A stretch of DNA of 53,818 bases from Elusimicrobia bacterium GWA2_51_34 (GTDB lineage: Bacteria; Elusimicrobiota; Elusimicrobia; Elusimicrobiales; UBA9959). Location of the stretch: positions 1 to 53,818 of the forward strand of contig MGTS01000035.1 of the NCBI GenBank assembly GCA_001799565.1, read 5' to 3'. The notes beneath the pieces are model-generated. The model worked only from the letters and a program-made list of their open reading frames with translations. It ran no database searches and was not told the origin of the DNA. Numbering within the stretch: the first letter of the stretch is position 1; each line of letters opens with the position of its first letter. Both the position numbers and the translations under genes were made by a program. Below, in pieces: positions 30,349-39,481 of this stretch.

Positions 30349-33060
30349 TTACGGCAGCGCTTTCAGGCGGGCAGCCACGGCGGTATTACCCGGATCAAAC
30401 TGAAGAAATATCCCCCACTCAGTCCTGGCGCGGGCGAAGTCGCCTTCTTTTTCATAAATGGCCGCCAGCCCGTAACGGGCGGAGTTATCGGCCGGGTTTT
30501 TTTTAAGCAGAGACGAAAGCAGTGTTTCGGCGCCGCCTGTATCGCCCGCTTTGAAAAGCAGTTTGGCTTTAAGCATTAAAACTTTTACGTTTCCCGGGGC
30601 AAGGTCCAGCAATATATCCGCGTTTTTAACGGCCCTGTTGATATCGCCGCCGGAAAGACCGCCGGAGGCTTCGTTATAAAGCGCCAGCCACTGAAGGTCC
30701 GGGTCGGATTTAATCTTCATCCGCGCGGCCGCGCCGGCCAGGTTTTCGGCCAGCATCCTGTTTTCCGGGTCAACCCGCACCCCGCGGCCGTAAGCCGCTC
30801 TGGCCTTTGGCAGGTCTTTTTGCAGACTATAAAAATAACCGAGAGTATTCCACATATTTCCGTCGTCCGGAAATATTTTTACGGCGTCTGAAAATATTCT
30901 GGCCCCCGCGCCCGCCGCCGCATCTTTGGCAGACAAGCCGTAGGCCGGAGCTGCGTGGCGGACGCCTGCCGCGGGCGCGGCGGCTTCAGCGGTATAAATC
31001 TCAGCCAAAGCCTGGTAAACCGGCGGGTTGAGGGGGTTTATAAAAACCGAGGCCTCAAGAGCATGCGCCGCCTCCTGAAATTTTCCGGCGCGTTTCTGCA
31101 CCACGGCCATATTAAAATAAATCTCGTCGTATCCGGCGTTGGCCTTCAGAGCCTCGCCATAGGCCCATCCTGCTTGCTCAAGCTCACCCGCGCGCACAAA
31201 AGCGTTAGCCAGTTCATAGTTATTATTTACTTCGCGGGAATGCAGGCTGTAAGCCTTTTTGAGTTCAAGCACCGCCTGCGCGAAATTATTCCTGCGCATT
31301 TCCTTAAATCCGTTGAAATAGTAAAATTCGCGCGCGAACTGCCTTTGCCAGAAAATGGCGGCAAGCGCGCAAAAACAGACCACGGCTGCAAGCCCCGCCC
31401 TTTTGGCCCATGAAGCGCGGATTACGATCGCGTCCATAATCTTATTCCAAAAGAGCGGGGCAAGCCCTGCGCGTCTGGGCCACTGGTGGACAGTGGGCGG
31501 AAAAACTTTCAATGCTAAAGCGCCGGTAAGCCACCAGAACAAAAGCCCCGGCACCGCAAAATGCAGAGAAACATTGAGCATATTGTCGGCGAACATCCCG
31601 ACCAGAGCCGCCGCAAGGGGCACGGCTGAAGCCGCGACATCGGGCGCTGAGCGCTTTTGGTAAAAACAAAAACCGGCGGCCAGGGTGAAAAAAAACCAAA
31701 GATAGGCGCCCAGTCCCAGAAGCCCTGCCTGTGACCACTGCTCTAAAATTTCGTTATGAGCATTATTGGCGTGAGTGCGCAAATTTCTCGCGGCCTCATA
31801 ATTATAAAGCAGGTTGCCCTGGTAAAAGGGATAAAAAAGTTCAAAAAGCCCCTCGCCCTTCCCCAAAAGCGGGTTTTCAAGACCCATCTGCCAGGCGCTG
31901 GCCCAGATAAGCAGGCGCTGATGAAAAGACGAGTACACCTTCTCCGCGGGCACGGACAGGGAAAGAGAGGATGGGGAATTTAGTTTAGACGTTGCTTCAG
32001 AGACTCTTTCAAAAAGTCCGGAACTGAAAGGTTTGAGAGAAGCGGAAGGCCAGAAAACAAGCACCACAAGCGCCGCCGCGAAAAAAGGGACCAGGAATTT
32101 TTTATTCTCGTAAAATTTTTCCCGCACCGCCCGGAAGGAAAAAAGGAAAACGAAGGCGGCAGCCGCGCCTAGCCAGGATGAACGGGTGAGACTCGCCAGC
32201 AGCATACCCTCGTAAGAAAAAAAGAGGATGCCGTAAAATACCCTGGCCCCAATGGTTTTGGCCCCCGCAAGGTAATAGGCGGCCAGCGGCAGCAGCATGA
32301 CCACATACGAAGAAATAAAGTTAGGATTGCCGAAAGTGGAAACCGAGCGGTTGCCATAAGGGTTAATAAGCTTCGCCCAGATAAGCTCAATATGAAAATA
32401 TTCCAGCACGCCGTAAAGCGAAGCAATGCCCGCGGCAGACATTATCATGGCTAAAACATCTTCCTGGCGGACTGGTTTTTTCAGCGCCAGATACGCGGCC
32501 GTTATGCCCCCAAGCCATAAAAGTCCTCCGTATGGATCCCAGAACCTGGACCAGAAATCCTGGGCGGGAGCCGGGGTTTTAACAAAGGGGAACAGGAACC
32601 ACAGGGCGCCCCACAGCAGGGTGAGCGAGAGCCATTTGCCCGCGCCCGGTTCTTCAAGGTTTGAGACACCCGCAAATGGGGTTTTTAAGGACAGGTAAAA
32701 AACAAAAAAACAATTTACCACGATAAAGAGAGCGGTTTTCAGACCCTCGCTAGCCATAGCCGGCCTGAAAAAAGCTGTATGGTTAAAGTACGCGTAAATA
32801 AAGCTGAACAAGTATACGGCAAGTAGGCAGGCCGCCGGGATATTCAGAGGCGAACCCGGCAGAAAATTGCCGCGGCGCAGGAAAGCGTTTACAGCTATTA
32901 CGGCCATTGCCGCCAGCAGAGAGACATTAAGCAGGGTAATCTGCAGATAATATGGATTTCGCGTCAGATCGGTGAAAAAAAGCAGCGGGGAAACAAAAAA
33001 AGACGTAACAAGAAGCAAATTCAACAGTCCCCCGCCCTTGAAAGCGTCTTTTTCCGGCAT
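30349..33060 (-). CDS. O-antigen ligase/Wzy-like membrane protein with TPRs
   Basis: 903 residues. About twelve membrane helices cover residues 10-540, with a Wzy_C-type segment containing GNPNFISSYVVMLLPLAA and the periplasmic-loop motif KGEGLFELFYP near residue 400. The rest is TPR repeats (for example YNMAVVQKRAGKFQEAAHALE and YFYSLQKDLPKARAAYGRGV). Such fusions act as O-antigen ligases or protein O-glycosyltransferases in the periplasm. The paralogue at 33114 lies directly upstream. One may glycosylate pilin, as PilO/TfpO-type ligases do, since the pilus locus is next door; this is inference. Confidence 0.78.
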   Translation of the reverse strand: MPEKDAFKGGGLLNLLLVTSFFVSPLLFFTDLTRNPYYLQITLLNVSLLAAMAVIAVNAFLRRGNFLPGSPLNIPAACLLAVYLFSFIYAYFNHTAFFRPAMASEGLKTALFIVVNCFFVFYLSLKTPFAGVSNLEEPGAGKWLSLTLLWGALWFLFPFVKTPAPAQDFWSRFWDPYGGLLWLGGITAAYLALKKPVRQEDVLAMIMSAAGIASLYGVLEYFHIELIWAKLINPYGNRSVSTFGNPNFISSYVVMLLPLAAYYLAGAKTIGARVFYGILFFSYEGMLLASLTRSSWLGAAAAFVFLFSFRAVREKFYENKKFLVPFFAAALVVLVFWPSASLKPFSSGLFERVSEATSKLNSPSSLSLSVPAEKVYSSFHQRLLIWASAWQMGLENPLLGKGEGLFELFYPFYQGNLLYNYEAARNLRTHANNAHNEILEQWSQAGLLGLGAYLWFFFTLAAGFCFYQKRSAPDVAASAVPLAAALVGMFADNMLNVSLHFAVPGLLFWWLTGALALKVFPPTVHQWPRRAGLAPLFWNKIMDAIVIRASWAKRAGLAAVVCFCALAAIFWQRQFAREFYYFNGFKEMRRNNFAQAVLELKKAYSLHSREVNNNYELANAFVRAGELEQAGWAYGEALKANAGYDEIYFNMAVVQKRAGKFQEAAHALEASVFINPLNPPVYQALAEIYTAEAAAPAAGVRHAAPAYGLSAKDAAAGAGARIFSDAVKIFPDDGNMWNTLGYFYSLQKDLPKARAAYGRGVRVDPENRMLAENLAGAAARMKIKSDPDLQWLALYNEASGGLSGGDINRAVKNADILLDLAPGNVKVLMLKAKLLFKAGDTGGAETLLSSLLKKNPADNSARYGLAAIYEKEGDFARARTEWGIFLQFDPGNTAVAARLKALP

Positions 33061-33074
33061 TGTTTTAAAAACCG

Positions 33075-33110
33075 ATCGTTGTGATCAATGAGAGATCGCA
33101 ACGATTTATC
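33075..33110 (-). terminator. possible attenuator between the two ligase genes
   Basis: On the minus strand ATCGTTG pairs with CAACGAT (33099-33105 with 33075-33081), followed by CGGTTTTT. It could reduce read-through from the upstream to the downstream ligase gene. Confidence 0.4.
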
Positions 33111-33113
33111 TCA

Positions 33114-35501
33114 TCACTGCGCGAACTCTTTTCCGAAACGCGCCTGGAAGACAGCCATATTGCGCTTAGCCGGTTCAGCATTGGGATCAAGTTTCAGCGC
33201 CGCCCGGAACCCCTCCCCCGCCTCTTTGTATTTGCCCATGGCGTAACGGACATTGGCAAGGTTGGTGTAAGCCTCAGGTGTGGCGTGGAGATGGCCCTTG
33301 ACATAACACTTCCAGGCGTTAAGGTTATGAAGGTATTCGGTTTCGGCCTTGTCAAATTGCTTGCGGTTTATATAAATTTGAGCCTTGCGATAGTAGTTGT
33401 ACGGATAAACGGGGTCCAGGTTTTCGTAGAGATTAAACCGCGCCAAAGCCTTGTCCAGGTAGGTTTGAGCCTCCTGCGGCTGCCCATGCGTATTCAGATA
33501 ATCGAACATCTTCATGTAAAGCGTGCCCACCTGGTGATGCATCTGCACATAATTAGGGGCTATGGCGCGAACTGTTTCATAGGAATCCATGGCCCTTTCA
33601 AAATCAGTGCGGGCCCGGTTGTTTTCGTCCCCCCATTCGGGCTTATACTGCCGCTCCATATTCAGGCGGTCATTGAACACATTGCCGACAAAATAATAAG
33701 GCATGATGAAATATTTGTTGAACTTGTTGACTTTCTTATAATATGTGATGGCGTCTTCCCATTTTCCCTGCTTGGAAAAGAAGATAGCCATATTATGATA
33801 GACATCACCCTTAAACCAGCCCCAAAAATAATAGGTAGGCCAAAGCACCAGCAGCACCGCCAAAACGGCGCCCAGGGAAACGCCTTTGGAAATGATCTTT
33901 GAATAGGCGTAGGCAAAAAAAGCCACCACGGAAAACAGCACGCCCCAGGATATCCACCACTGCAGAACTTCCCCGCCGGTTATGTAATTACGCAACGGCC
34001 CCTGAAGTTCCGAAAATTCGCTGAGCACCAGAAAAACAAGGTAGGCCAGAGCGCCCAGCGCCAGCGCCCGGGCCGCCCAAAGCAAGCCGGTATAGATCCC
34101 GCCCGCTGACGCTTCATCCTCCTGCGCGTCGGCCTGTTCACGCTTGTAGTGCAGTTCCCACAGGGCCTGCCCCCGCGCGAGGTTCACTATAACTCCCGGC
34201 AAAAGTCCGAGAAAAACACCTGATGAAACAAAACGCATGCTTACATCCGTGGTATTATGTATCAGCATCGCCAGGAAAGACGTAATGTAGCCAAGCAGAT
34301 CGTAGGCGACCGGAGGTGGTTTCGCGCCTTTCAGTCCCCCCGTCAGGGTCTCAAGTCCCCGAAGTCCCACAGTGGTCACAAAAACAATTATCCACAGATA
34401 AAAACCGAAACCGATAAGACCGTTATCCATGAATTCTTCCAGGTGCTCATCCTCGGCGTGGTCAGTTTCGGTATTATGCTTGGCTTCTATGTGGAAAATT
34501 TTCGGACGCCGGAAAGCCGGATAAACCACTTTAAAAGTTCCCACCCCCGTGCCGATGAGAGGATGTGTTTCAATCATTTCCCAGGTGGACAGCCAGGTAG
34601 CCACCCTGAAAGAAACTGAACTTGGAGTTTTGGCCAGAACAATACAGACCAATACAAACGCCACCACAGGGATGGACGCGGAAACAAGAAGGAATTTAAC
34701 ACGGGCGCCTTTCAGTTTATCGCGCAGAAAAAAATAACCGTAAAACACCGCGAAAATAAAGGAGGAAATGCCGAAACCAAGCCACGCCCCTTTTGTTTCA
34801 GTGCCATACAAAGAAAGGATGGTCAGAAAAATAAGCGGCAAAAGACTGAATGAGCGTGTTTTAAGATATTGTGTGACCGCTATAGGCAAAATGAGAACCA
34901 GGAAGTTCCCGAAGAAATTGGGATTGCCGTAAGTTGAAAAAACCCTGTGCGAAAATGCCTGGCGCCAGATAAACGGATCAAGCCCCGGGCCCTGCGCTTT
35001 TGGAAAAAAGCGTATATCCAGAAACTGCACCAAACCGTACAAGACCGCGATATAGGCCGCTATAAGCAATATCTTTGTCAGGCGGTTTATAGCCGGCGCG
35101 CTGAATTCCCTTATAATAATGAGCGTCACCGACATATAAAGGAGATAGCGCACAAAATCATCCACGCTTGCGCCCTTATAGGGCGCGTGAAAGAAAGAAA
35201 TTATCACATAGCTCAGATAGGCGAAAAAAGGCGCTAAAAACACAAAATCTTCGCTGCGGAAAGCTTTACGGCCTTCCATAACAAGCAAAGAAAGCCACAG
35301 GCCGAGCAAACCCAGGCCGCCCATCTGCAGGAGAGTGATTTTCACCTGAGCGGAATCATAAGTGCGAAGGTAAAAAGAATCGGCGATCAGGAGGTAAAGT
35401 ATGGGCAGCCACAAACATATCGCCTTTCTGGCGAAACTGACGCCGGGAGCGAATTTTATATCGGAAAATTCATCGTACTGCTGAATATTTTTCTTGGACA
35501 T
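33114..35501 (-). CDS. O-antigen ligase/Wzy-like membrane protein with TPRs (second)
   Basis: 795 residues, same architecture as the neighbour at 30349: about twelve membrane helices with YGNPNFFGNFLVLILPIAV and GTGVGTFKVVYPAFRRP, then C-terminal TPRs (about 620-780). The two share the GNPNF motif and order of domains, so they arose by duplication, but the sequences have diverged widely, suggesting different acceptors or glycans. The first 30 residues are cytoplasmic and polar. No strong promoter is seen; a repeat element and the tRNA lie upstream. Confidence 0.78.
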   Translation of the reverse strand: MSKKNIQQYDEFSDIKFAPGVSFARKAICLWLPILYLLIADSFYLRTYDSAQVKITLLQMGGLGLLGLWLSLLVMEGRKAFRSEDFVFLAPFFAYLSYVIISFFHAPYKGASVDDFVRYLLYMSVTLIIIREFSAPAINRLTKILLIAAYIAVLYGLVQFLDIRFFPKAQGPGLDPFIWRQAFSHRVFSTYGNPNFFGNFLVLILPIAVTQYLKTRSFSLLPLIFLTILSLYGTETKGAWLGFGISSFIFAVFYGYFFLRDKLKGARVKFLLVSASIPVVAFVLVCIVLAKTPSSVSFRVATWLSTWEMIETHPLIGTGVGTFKVVYPAFRRPKIFHIEAKHNTETDHAEDEHLEEFMDNGLIGFGFYLWIIVFVTTVGLRGLETLTGGLKGAKPPPVAYDLLGYITSFLAMLIHNTTDVSMRFVSSGVFLGLLPGVIVNLARGQALWELHYKREQADAQEDEASAGGIYTGLLWAARALALGALAYLVFLVLSEFSELQGPLRNYITGGEVLQWWISWGVLFSVVAFFAYAYSKIISKGVSLGAVLAVLLVLWPTYYFWGWFKGDVYHNMAIFFSKQGKWEDAITYYKKVNKFNKYFIMPYYFVGNVFNDRLNMERQYKPEWGDENNRARTDFERAMDSYETVRAIAPNYVQMHHQVGTLYMKMFDYLNTHGQPQEAQTYLDKALARFNLYENLDPVYPYNYYRKAQIYINRKQFDKAETEYLHNLNAWKCYVKGHLHATPEAYTNLANVRYAMGKYKEAGEGFRAALKLDPNAEPAKRNMAVFQARFGKEFAQ

Positions 35502-35518
35502 GAGTTTTAGATACGGCT

Positions 35519-35612
35519 ATTGCCATAAGCCATACGCCAGAGGCCATAAGTTATACGGAAACTCCTAAAAACATATGGCTTACGGCTTATGGCAGCCTTT
35601 CTGCCTATGGCT
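35519..35612. repeat. heptad snap-back repeat (GCCATAA)n
   Basis: Left arm: GCCATAA, GCCATAC, GCCAGAG, GCCATAA, GTTATAC. Right arm: CATATGG, CTTACGG, CTTATGG, then CTATGGC. The arms are complementary in a 7-bp register around a loop GAAACTCCTAAAAA. Confidence 0.8.
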
Positions 35613-35642
35613 ACAATACTTTTCCGTGGCAAAATAATATTC

Positions 35643-35714
35643 AGCCGAGGATGGGACTTGAACCCACAACCTGTCGCTTACGAAGCGAATGCTCTACCAT
35701 TGAGCTACCTCGGC
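35643..35714 (-). tRNA. tRNA-Thr (anticodon CGU)
   Basis: The minus strand gives a full cloverleaf: acceptor GCCGAGG/CCTCGGC, D arm GCTC-GAGC, anticodon loop TTCGTAA (anticodon CGT, reading ACG), and T arm GTGGG-TTCAAGT-CCCAT. Discriminator is U and CCA is not encoded. The first pair of the anticodon stem (27-43) is a T-C mismatch. G35 and U36 are the threonine identity bases. Confidence 0.9.
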
Positions 35715-35730
35715 ATCTTTATCCGAAAAG

Positions 35731-35776
35731 ACCTGCCGTTCACGAAACGAACTTCTGCCGTTTGAGCGGCCTCGCC
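35731..35776 (-). pseudogene. degraded 5' copy of the tRNA-Thr
   Basis: 46 bases align without gaps to positions 1-47 of the tRNA next to it, about two-thirds identical, keeping GCTCAA in the D arm, the TTCGT of the anticodon loop and AGGT after the stem. The T arm and 3' acceptor are missing. It lies 16 bases upstream of the intact gene in the same orientation. Confidence 0.65.
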
Positions 35777-35906
35777 GGATTAATGCCTTTACATATTAGT
35801 AAATTACAGGGAATTTGCAAAATACACATCACGAAAAGGCAGGCTCCCCTTTTTACGGGAAATAGCTATTTTTTGGTTTTTTTAACCGGACATCGCGTGG
35901 GCGGAA

Positions 35907-36869
35907 TTAAAATTTATAATTGAGACTCAGCGATTTGGTGGCGCCGAAATTCCCGAAGGGGGCGAAGGCATAGTCAACGGCGACATCCGCCAGCTTAAGG
36001 CCTATACCGCCGGAAATATTGCCCATATCGCCGGCGCCGGCTATGCGGTTGGAGTAGCCGCCGCGCAGAAACATGGAGCCGAACATATTATATTCGCTCC
36101 CTACGGCAAAAGAGGTTGCCTTGTCATAAACAAGCCGTTTTACGTCCAAGACGAGGGTCATGGCGTCAAATACGCAGGCTGAAATCCCTGCGCTTACGGA
36201 AAGAGGCAGATCGTCGCGCTGCTCCGCGTATTTCAAACCCCGCCCCATGTTCCGCACCGCCACGCCCATGGACAGTCCGCCTGAGGCGGACAGCTTTCGG
36301 ATATAACCGGCGTCAAAGGCCACCGCTGTCGCGCGATAACCCGCTATGGAGCTGGCAATATACTTGGCGGTGAATCCCATGGTGGAATTAGAGCCGAGCG
36401 TTCTTGAAAAAGCCGCCGCCACCGAGAGGTCCGAAGCTTCAAAGCCGCCCGCCGCCCGTCCGTCCGCCCCCCGCGCCTCAAACCTGCCGCTGTCAAGTCT
36501 GGTTATGGAAAGAGCGGCGGAGAAACTTTTAAACGGGACCGCGAAGGCGGCAAAATCATAATTTCCATCCATCAGCCAATCCGCGTGCATGAACGATGCC
36601 GCACGTCTGTTAATAGCGGAAAGTCCCGCCGGATTATAATAGACGGCATTGGCGTCATTTGAAACAGCTGTGAAAGCCGAACCCATCGCGGCCGGGCGGG
36701 CTCCGGCGCCGATATTAAGGAAGTCGGCGCCGGATTCAAGAGCGCCGGCCATGCGCACTGAAGGAGTGAGCATGAACGCCAGAACCAGGACAAAAACATA
36801 GGGCCGCGAAGCCCAGAATATCAGGCTGTTGGCGAAGTCCTTTTTAGTTCCGGCATCCAGACATTTCAT
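35907..36869 (-). CDS. PorV/UPF0164-family outer-membrane protein
   Basis: About 320 residues. After a signal peptide it starts DFLNIGAGARPAAMGSAFTA, then DANAVYYNPAGLSAI, the hallmark of PorV/PorQ and UPF0164 beta-barrels. The rest alternates short strands and ends in LNYKF with a terminal Phe, as required for barrel insertion. PorV shuttles type IX secretion cargo; homologues are widespread outside Bacteroidota. Start 36869 has GGGA 7 bases upstream; 36887 is an alternative. The gene is downstream of a secreted protein with a CTD-like end, a natural cargo. Confidence 0.82.
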   Translation of the reverse strand: MKCLDAGTKKDFANSLIFWASRPYVFVLVLAFMLTPSVRMAGALESGADFLNIGAGARPAAMGSAFTAVSNDANAVYYNPAGLSAINRRAASFMHADWLMDGNYDFAAFAVPFKSFSAALSITRLDSGRFEARGADGRAAGGFEASDLSVAAAFSRTLGSNSTMGFTAKYIASSIAGYRATAVAFDAGYIRKLSASGGLSMGVAVRNMGRGLKYAEQRDDLPLSVSAGISACVFDAMTLVLDVKRLVYDKATSFAVGSEYNMFGSMFLRGGYSNRIAGAGDMGNISGGIGLKLADVAVDYAFAPFGNFGATKSLSLNYKF

Positions 36870-36889
36870 AACATTCCCATTAATCATCG

Positions 36890-36975
36890 TAAAGCGGAAA
36901 GCGTGAAACGTAAAAAGTTTGTAAAGGCGCTCCTTGAAATCATTCTTCCCGCTTTACGGCTTACGCTTCACGCCG
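36890..36975. repeat. heptad snap-back repeat (GTAAAGC)n
   Basis: Left arm GTAAAGC, GGAAAGC, GTGAAAC, GTAAAAA; right arm CGCTTTA, CGGCTTA, CGCTTCA, CGCCGC. Both keep a 7-bp step and are complementary. Confidence 0.8.
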
Positions 36976-36984
36976 CTGACTTCG

Positions 36985-39180
36985 TCAGCGGACCACCGCG
37001 AATTTGCCGTTTTTTCTTATCTTCTGCGCGCCGCTCGTAACTTCCGCCGAGTAGTAGTAAACCCCGCTGGGGAATTCTCCGCGCAGTTCCAGTTCGTAAG
37101 CCCCTTCAACCTGGCGCCCTGTGAAAGAGGTTTCGTAGGCCAGCCTGCCCGAAACCGAGTAAACCTTCACGGCCAGACTATCCCCCGCGGTAGCCGATAT
37201 GTGAAGCTTCGGCGCCGCGCCCGCCACAGCGGGGTTAGGGAAAACATAAGCCTCTCCGAGCGAGAAGGCCTGTTCAATGGGCGCCTCCGCCGTCGGGGAG
37301 GCTCCTGCCATCACCTGATAAACCGAGAAATGAGCGGTTTTGGCTCTTACCAGTTTTTCCTCTTTTGACACTGACGAAGGCAACCCCTCCCACCCGGCGG
37401 CCTCGGCGTTCCAGTAGCAGATGATCAGATCATCCTCTTTGGCCCCCGCGGGGACAGCGGCCGGGTTATATGGTATGGCGATAGTTACCGGCTTTTCGAA
37501 CTGCATTCCGTGCGGACCGAATTCCACTGCGCTTGAAACCGAAACAAGGCTCTTGTGCTTTCTGGCATTTTCACGCTTCTCTTTTTCTTCTCCTCCGACA
37601 GCCGCCTCATCCTCGTTCTCCACAGTCAGCAGCAGGTCCGGATTCCCCGGGAAGGCGCCCTGCCCGATATCCGCTCCGGCGCCGGAATGGCTCCGTCTGA
37701 AGCCGGCCCTTTCCCTGGCGGTATTTATTTTAGCCGCGCCGGGTTTTATTACCCAGTTGGTGTTTTCACCCGAGAAGGTCCGCGCGTCCAAAAGCGTTCC
37801 CTCCAACTTTATGGTCACTTCTCCTTCAGGCGCGGCGTTCTGCAACGCCTGCCTGTCAAACTTGAACATGGCATAATTTATGCCGGTAAGCCCTGAAAAC
37901 TCATCGCAATCGCCGGTGTGGAACTTAGTGGCCCATTTTGGATCCACATAAATAGGGGCTATAGGCACGCCGTTTATAGCCGATATTCTGACGGTATTCG
38001 GCAGTATGAGATTTACGTCGGCCTCCGGCAGTCCCACTATGGCGGTAACATACTTACCGTTGGATTTTTTGTTAAGCGTGGCCGGATTTATCCGGACGAA
38101 CGCCTTGGGCTGCGCCTTTATCATGGCAAAATATATATTGCTTTGCGGCTCGTCAATGTAGGTCAGGGCCCCGCCGATGGAATAGAGGTACGTGTCATTG
38201 GCCGCGGAAGCCAGCGCCAGCAGGTTTTTAGGCAGGGCATAAAGCGCCTGCCAGGCTCCAAGCGCGCCGTCCGGGAGCACCGGCGCGTAATACACGGCGT
38301 TGGAAACCCCCGTCCCGTTAAAACCCCCAAGGACATAAATATTTTTTCCCGAGAACGAAACGGCATGGAACGCGGCCGCTTCCGGCAGGGGCGCCGTAGT
38401 TTCCCATGGCGCAAGACTGCCGTCCGCAAGTATCCGAGCCGAATAGACGGCGCTGGAAACATTCGGGTTGGGCGCGCCGGACACGTAAAGAGTGCCGTTT
38501 ACGGTTCCGCCCATAACGTATATCCGGCCATTAGCGGCCAGAGCCTTATGCCCGAAGAGATTTACGGGGAGCGACACGGTTTTTTTCCATTCGCCAAGGC
38601 TTTTGTCCGGCAGTATATCCGCGTAGTAGACATCCGCCACGGCCGCCCCCAGTCTTACAATGCCGCCCAGCGCATAGATCCTGCCGCCGGCGATTACCGC
38701 GTCATGGGCCATAAGCCCGGCATTTGGAAGCGGCGTGCTCACAACCCAGCCGGCAAGAGCCCCGTCGGCATTAATGGCCGAGCGGTAGACCCTGTTTCTG
38801 GCGCCAAACATATTTGTCCCGCCCAGCACATATATCTGGGAATCGTACGCCACTGAAGCGTGCATGCCGAGACCCAGCACTTCAGGCATGGAGCTTGCCA
38901 CCTTCCATTCGCCAAGTGTGCCGTCGGCGTTGATACCCGCGCAGTAATAAACATCGTTAAGGAAACCGCCCTTCCCCAGCACGCCGCCGGTATCGCCGAC
39001 TCCGCCGGCCACGTACACCATATTATTGATTACCACCGCGCTGTGCGCGAGCAGGCCCTGGGGCAGTGGAGTAATCTCGCTGAACTGGGCAAAAGAAGAA
39101 CGTCCGGCGGCAATTACCAGCACGGTCATCAATGCCGCTGTCGCAATTTTAAGGCCCCGCTTGCTATTATAAGTTCTCAT
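36985..39180 (-). CDS. secreted kelch-repeat protein with CTD-like end
   Basis: 731 residues. Signal peptide (LKIATAALMTVLVIAAGRSSFA), then about six kelch blades (residues 30-360) with repeating YVLGG/YALGG/YVMGG and SLGEWKK-type motifs, forming a beta-propeller. A middle part includes a ZU5-like segment (SSAVEFGPHGMQFEKPVTIAIPY). The end (YVFPNPAVAG ... FPSGVYYYSAEV ... GKFAVV) resembles FlgD/type IX sorting domains. Start 39180 follows the riboswitch terminator; the in-frame ATG at 39207 lies inside that terminator. Likely a surface adhesin exported with help from the PorV-like neighbour and controlled by cyclic-di-GMP. Confidence 0.8.
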   Translation of the reverse strand: MRTYNSKRGLKIATAALMTVLVIAAGRSSFAQFSEITPLPQGLLAHSAVVINNMVYVAGGVGDTGGVLGKGGFLNDVYYCAGINADGTLGEWKVASSMPEVLGLGMHASVAYDSQIYVLGGTNMFGARNRVYRSAINADGALAGWVVSTPLPNAGLMAHDAVIAGGRIYALGGIVRLGAAVADVYYADILPDKSLGEWKKTVSLPVNLFGHKALAANGRIYVMGGTVNGTLYVSGAPNPNVSSAVYSARILADGSLAPWETTAPLPEAAAFHAVSFSGKNIYVLGGFNGTGVSNAVYYAPVLPDGALGAWQALYALPKNLLALASAANDTYLYSIGGALTYIDEPQSNIYFAMIKAQPKAFVRINPATLNKKSNGKYVTAIVGLPEADVNLILPNTVRISAINGVPIAPIYVDPKWATKFHTGDCDEFSGLTGINYAMFKFDRQALQNAAPEGEVTIKLEGTLLDARTFSGENTNWVIKPGAAKINTARERAGFRRSHSGAGADIGQGAFPGNPDLLLTVENEDEAAVGGEEKEKRENARKHKSLVSVSSAVEFGPHGMQFEKPVTIAIPYNPAAVPAGAKEDDLIICYWNAEAAGWEGLPSSVSKEEKLVRAKTAHFSVYQVMAGASPTAEAPIEQAFSLGEAYVFPNPAVAGAAPKLHISATAGDSLAVKVYSVSGRLAYETSFTGRQVEGAYELELRGEFPSGVYYYSAEVTSGAQKIRKNGKFAVVR

Positions 39181-39193
39181 AGAATGCGCCAAT

Positions 39194-39256
39194 AAAAAAG
39201 CCGCCAAAAAGAACGATCGTCCGCATTACTTCCGCGGATTATCGCTTTTCGGCAGC
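39194..39256 (-). terminator. nested terminator of the riboswitch
   Basis: Minus strand: GCTGCC (39256-39251) pairs with GGCGGC (39205-39200), followed by six U. Nested inside, CGAT-TCCGC pairs with GCGGA-ATCG, followed by TTCTTTTT. It ends 14 bases before the kelch gene start, so it acts as the expression platform. Confidence 0.6.
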
Positions 39257-39262
39257 TTAGCC

Positions 39263-39400
39263 GGCAATAGAGACTGTCAAACTTCCTTCGGTAGCCAGTC
39301 CGGCATCGAGACAGAGTCCCATTAGCCCCACAGCTTTGCGCTCCCAGCCTTTCGGCGCTTCTCTCCCCTCCCGGGAAAAGACGTTCGGGATTGCCTTTAT
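39263..39400 (-). ncRNA. candidate cyclic-di-GMP (GEMM-I) riboswitch
   Basis: The minus-strand leader of the kelch gene contains, in order, a GCC-GAAA-GGC tetraloop hairpin, GGGA, GCAAAGC, GGGGCTAA, a variable hairpin, GATGCCGGACTGG and CTACCGAAG. This order of motifs matches the GEMM-I aptamer. The closing helix is less clear: CGGGAG/CTACCG with one mismatch, or GGCAAT (39395-39390) with ATTGCC (39268-39263). A terminator follows before the gene. Target genes of this class are often pili and adhesins, which fits. Other aptamers are not excluded. Confidence 0.55.
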
Positions 39401-39410
39401 CGTCTTGAAT

Positions 39411-39438
39411 AGTATAGCAGGTTTTTGGCCAAATACAA
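39411..39438 (-). promoter_or_regulatory. extended -10 promoter of riboswitch and kelch gene
   Basis: Minus strand TTGTAT (39438-39433), 16-base spacer, TGC-TATACT (39416-39411). Transcription would start near 39404, just before the aptamer. Confidence 0.6.
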
Positions 39439-39481
39439 GGGCCTATCGGCCTTTTTAATTATTATGTATATTTGTAACTAG

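Noticed and set aside
35651-35923. 90-residue plus-strand frame beginning MGLEPTTCRLRSECS
   Set aside because: It is the antisense translation of the tRNA-Thr gene, a well-known false call.
37918-38856. 312-residue plus-strand frame inside the kelch gene
   Set aside because: Shadow frame, Arg/Tyr-rich, with no domain pattern.
39263-39400. Glycine or cobalamin riboswitch
   Set aside because: GGAGAG and GCCGAA fragments are present, but the full glycine core and the cobalamin B12 box are not; the GEMM-I motif order fits better.
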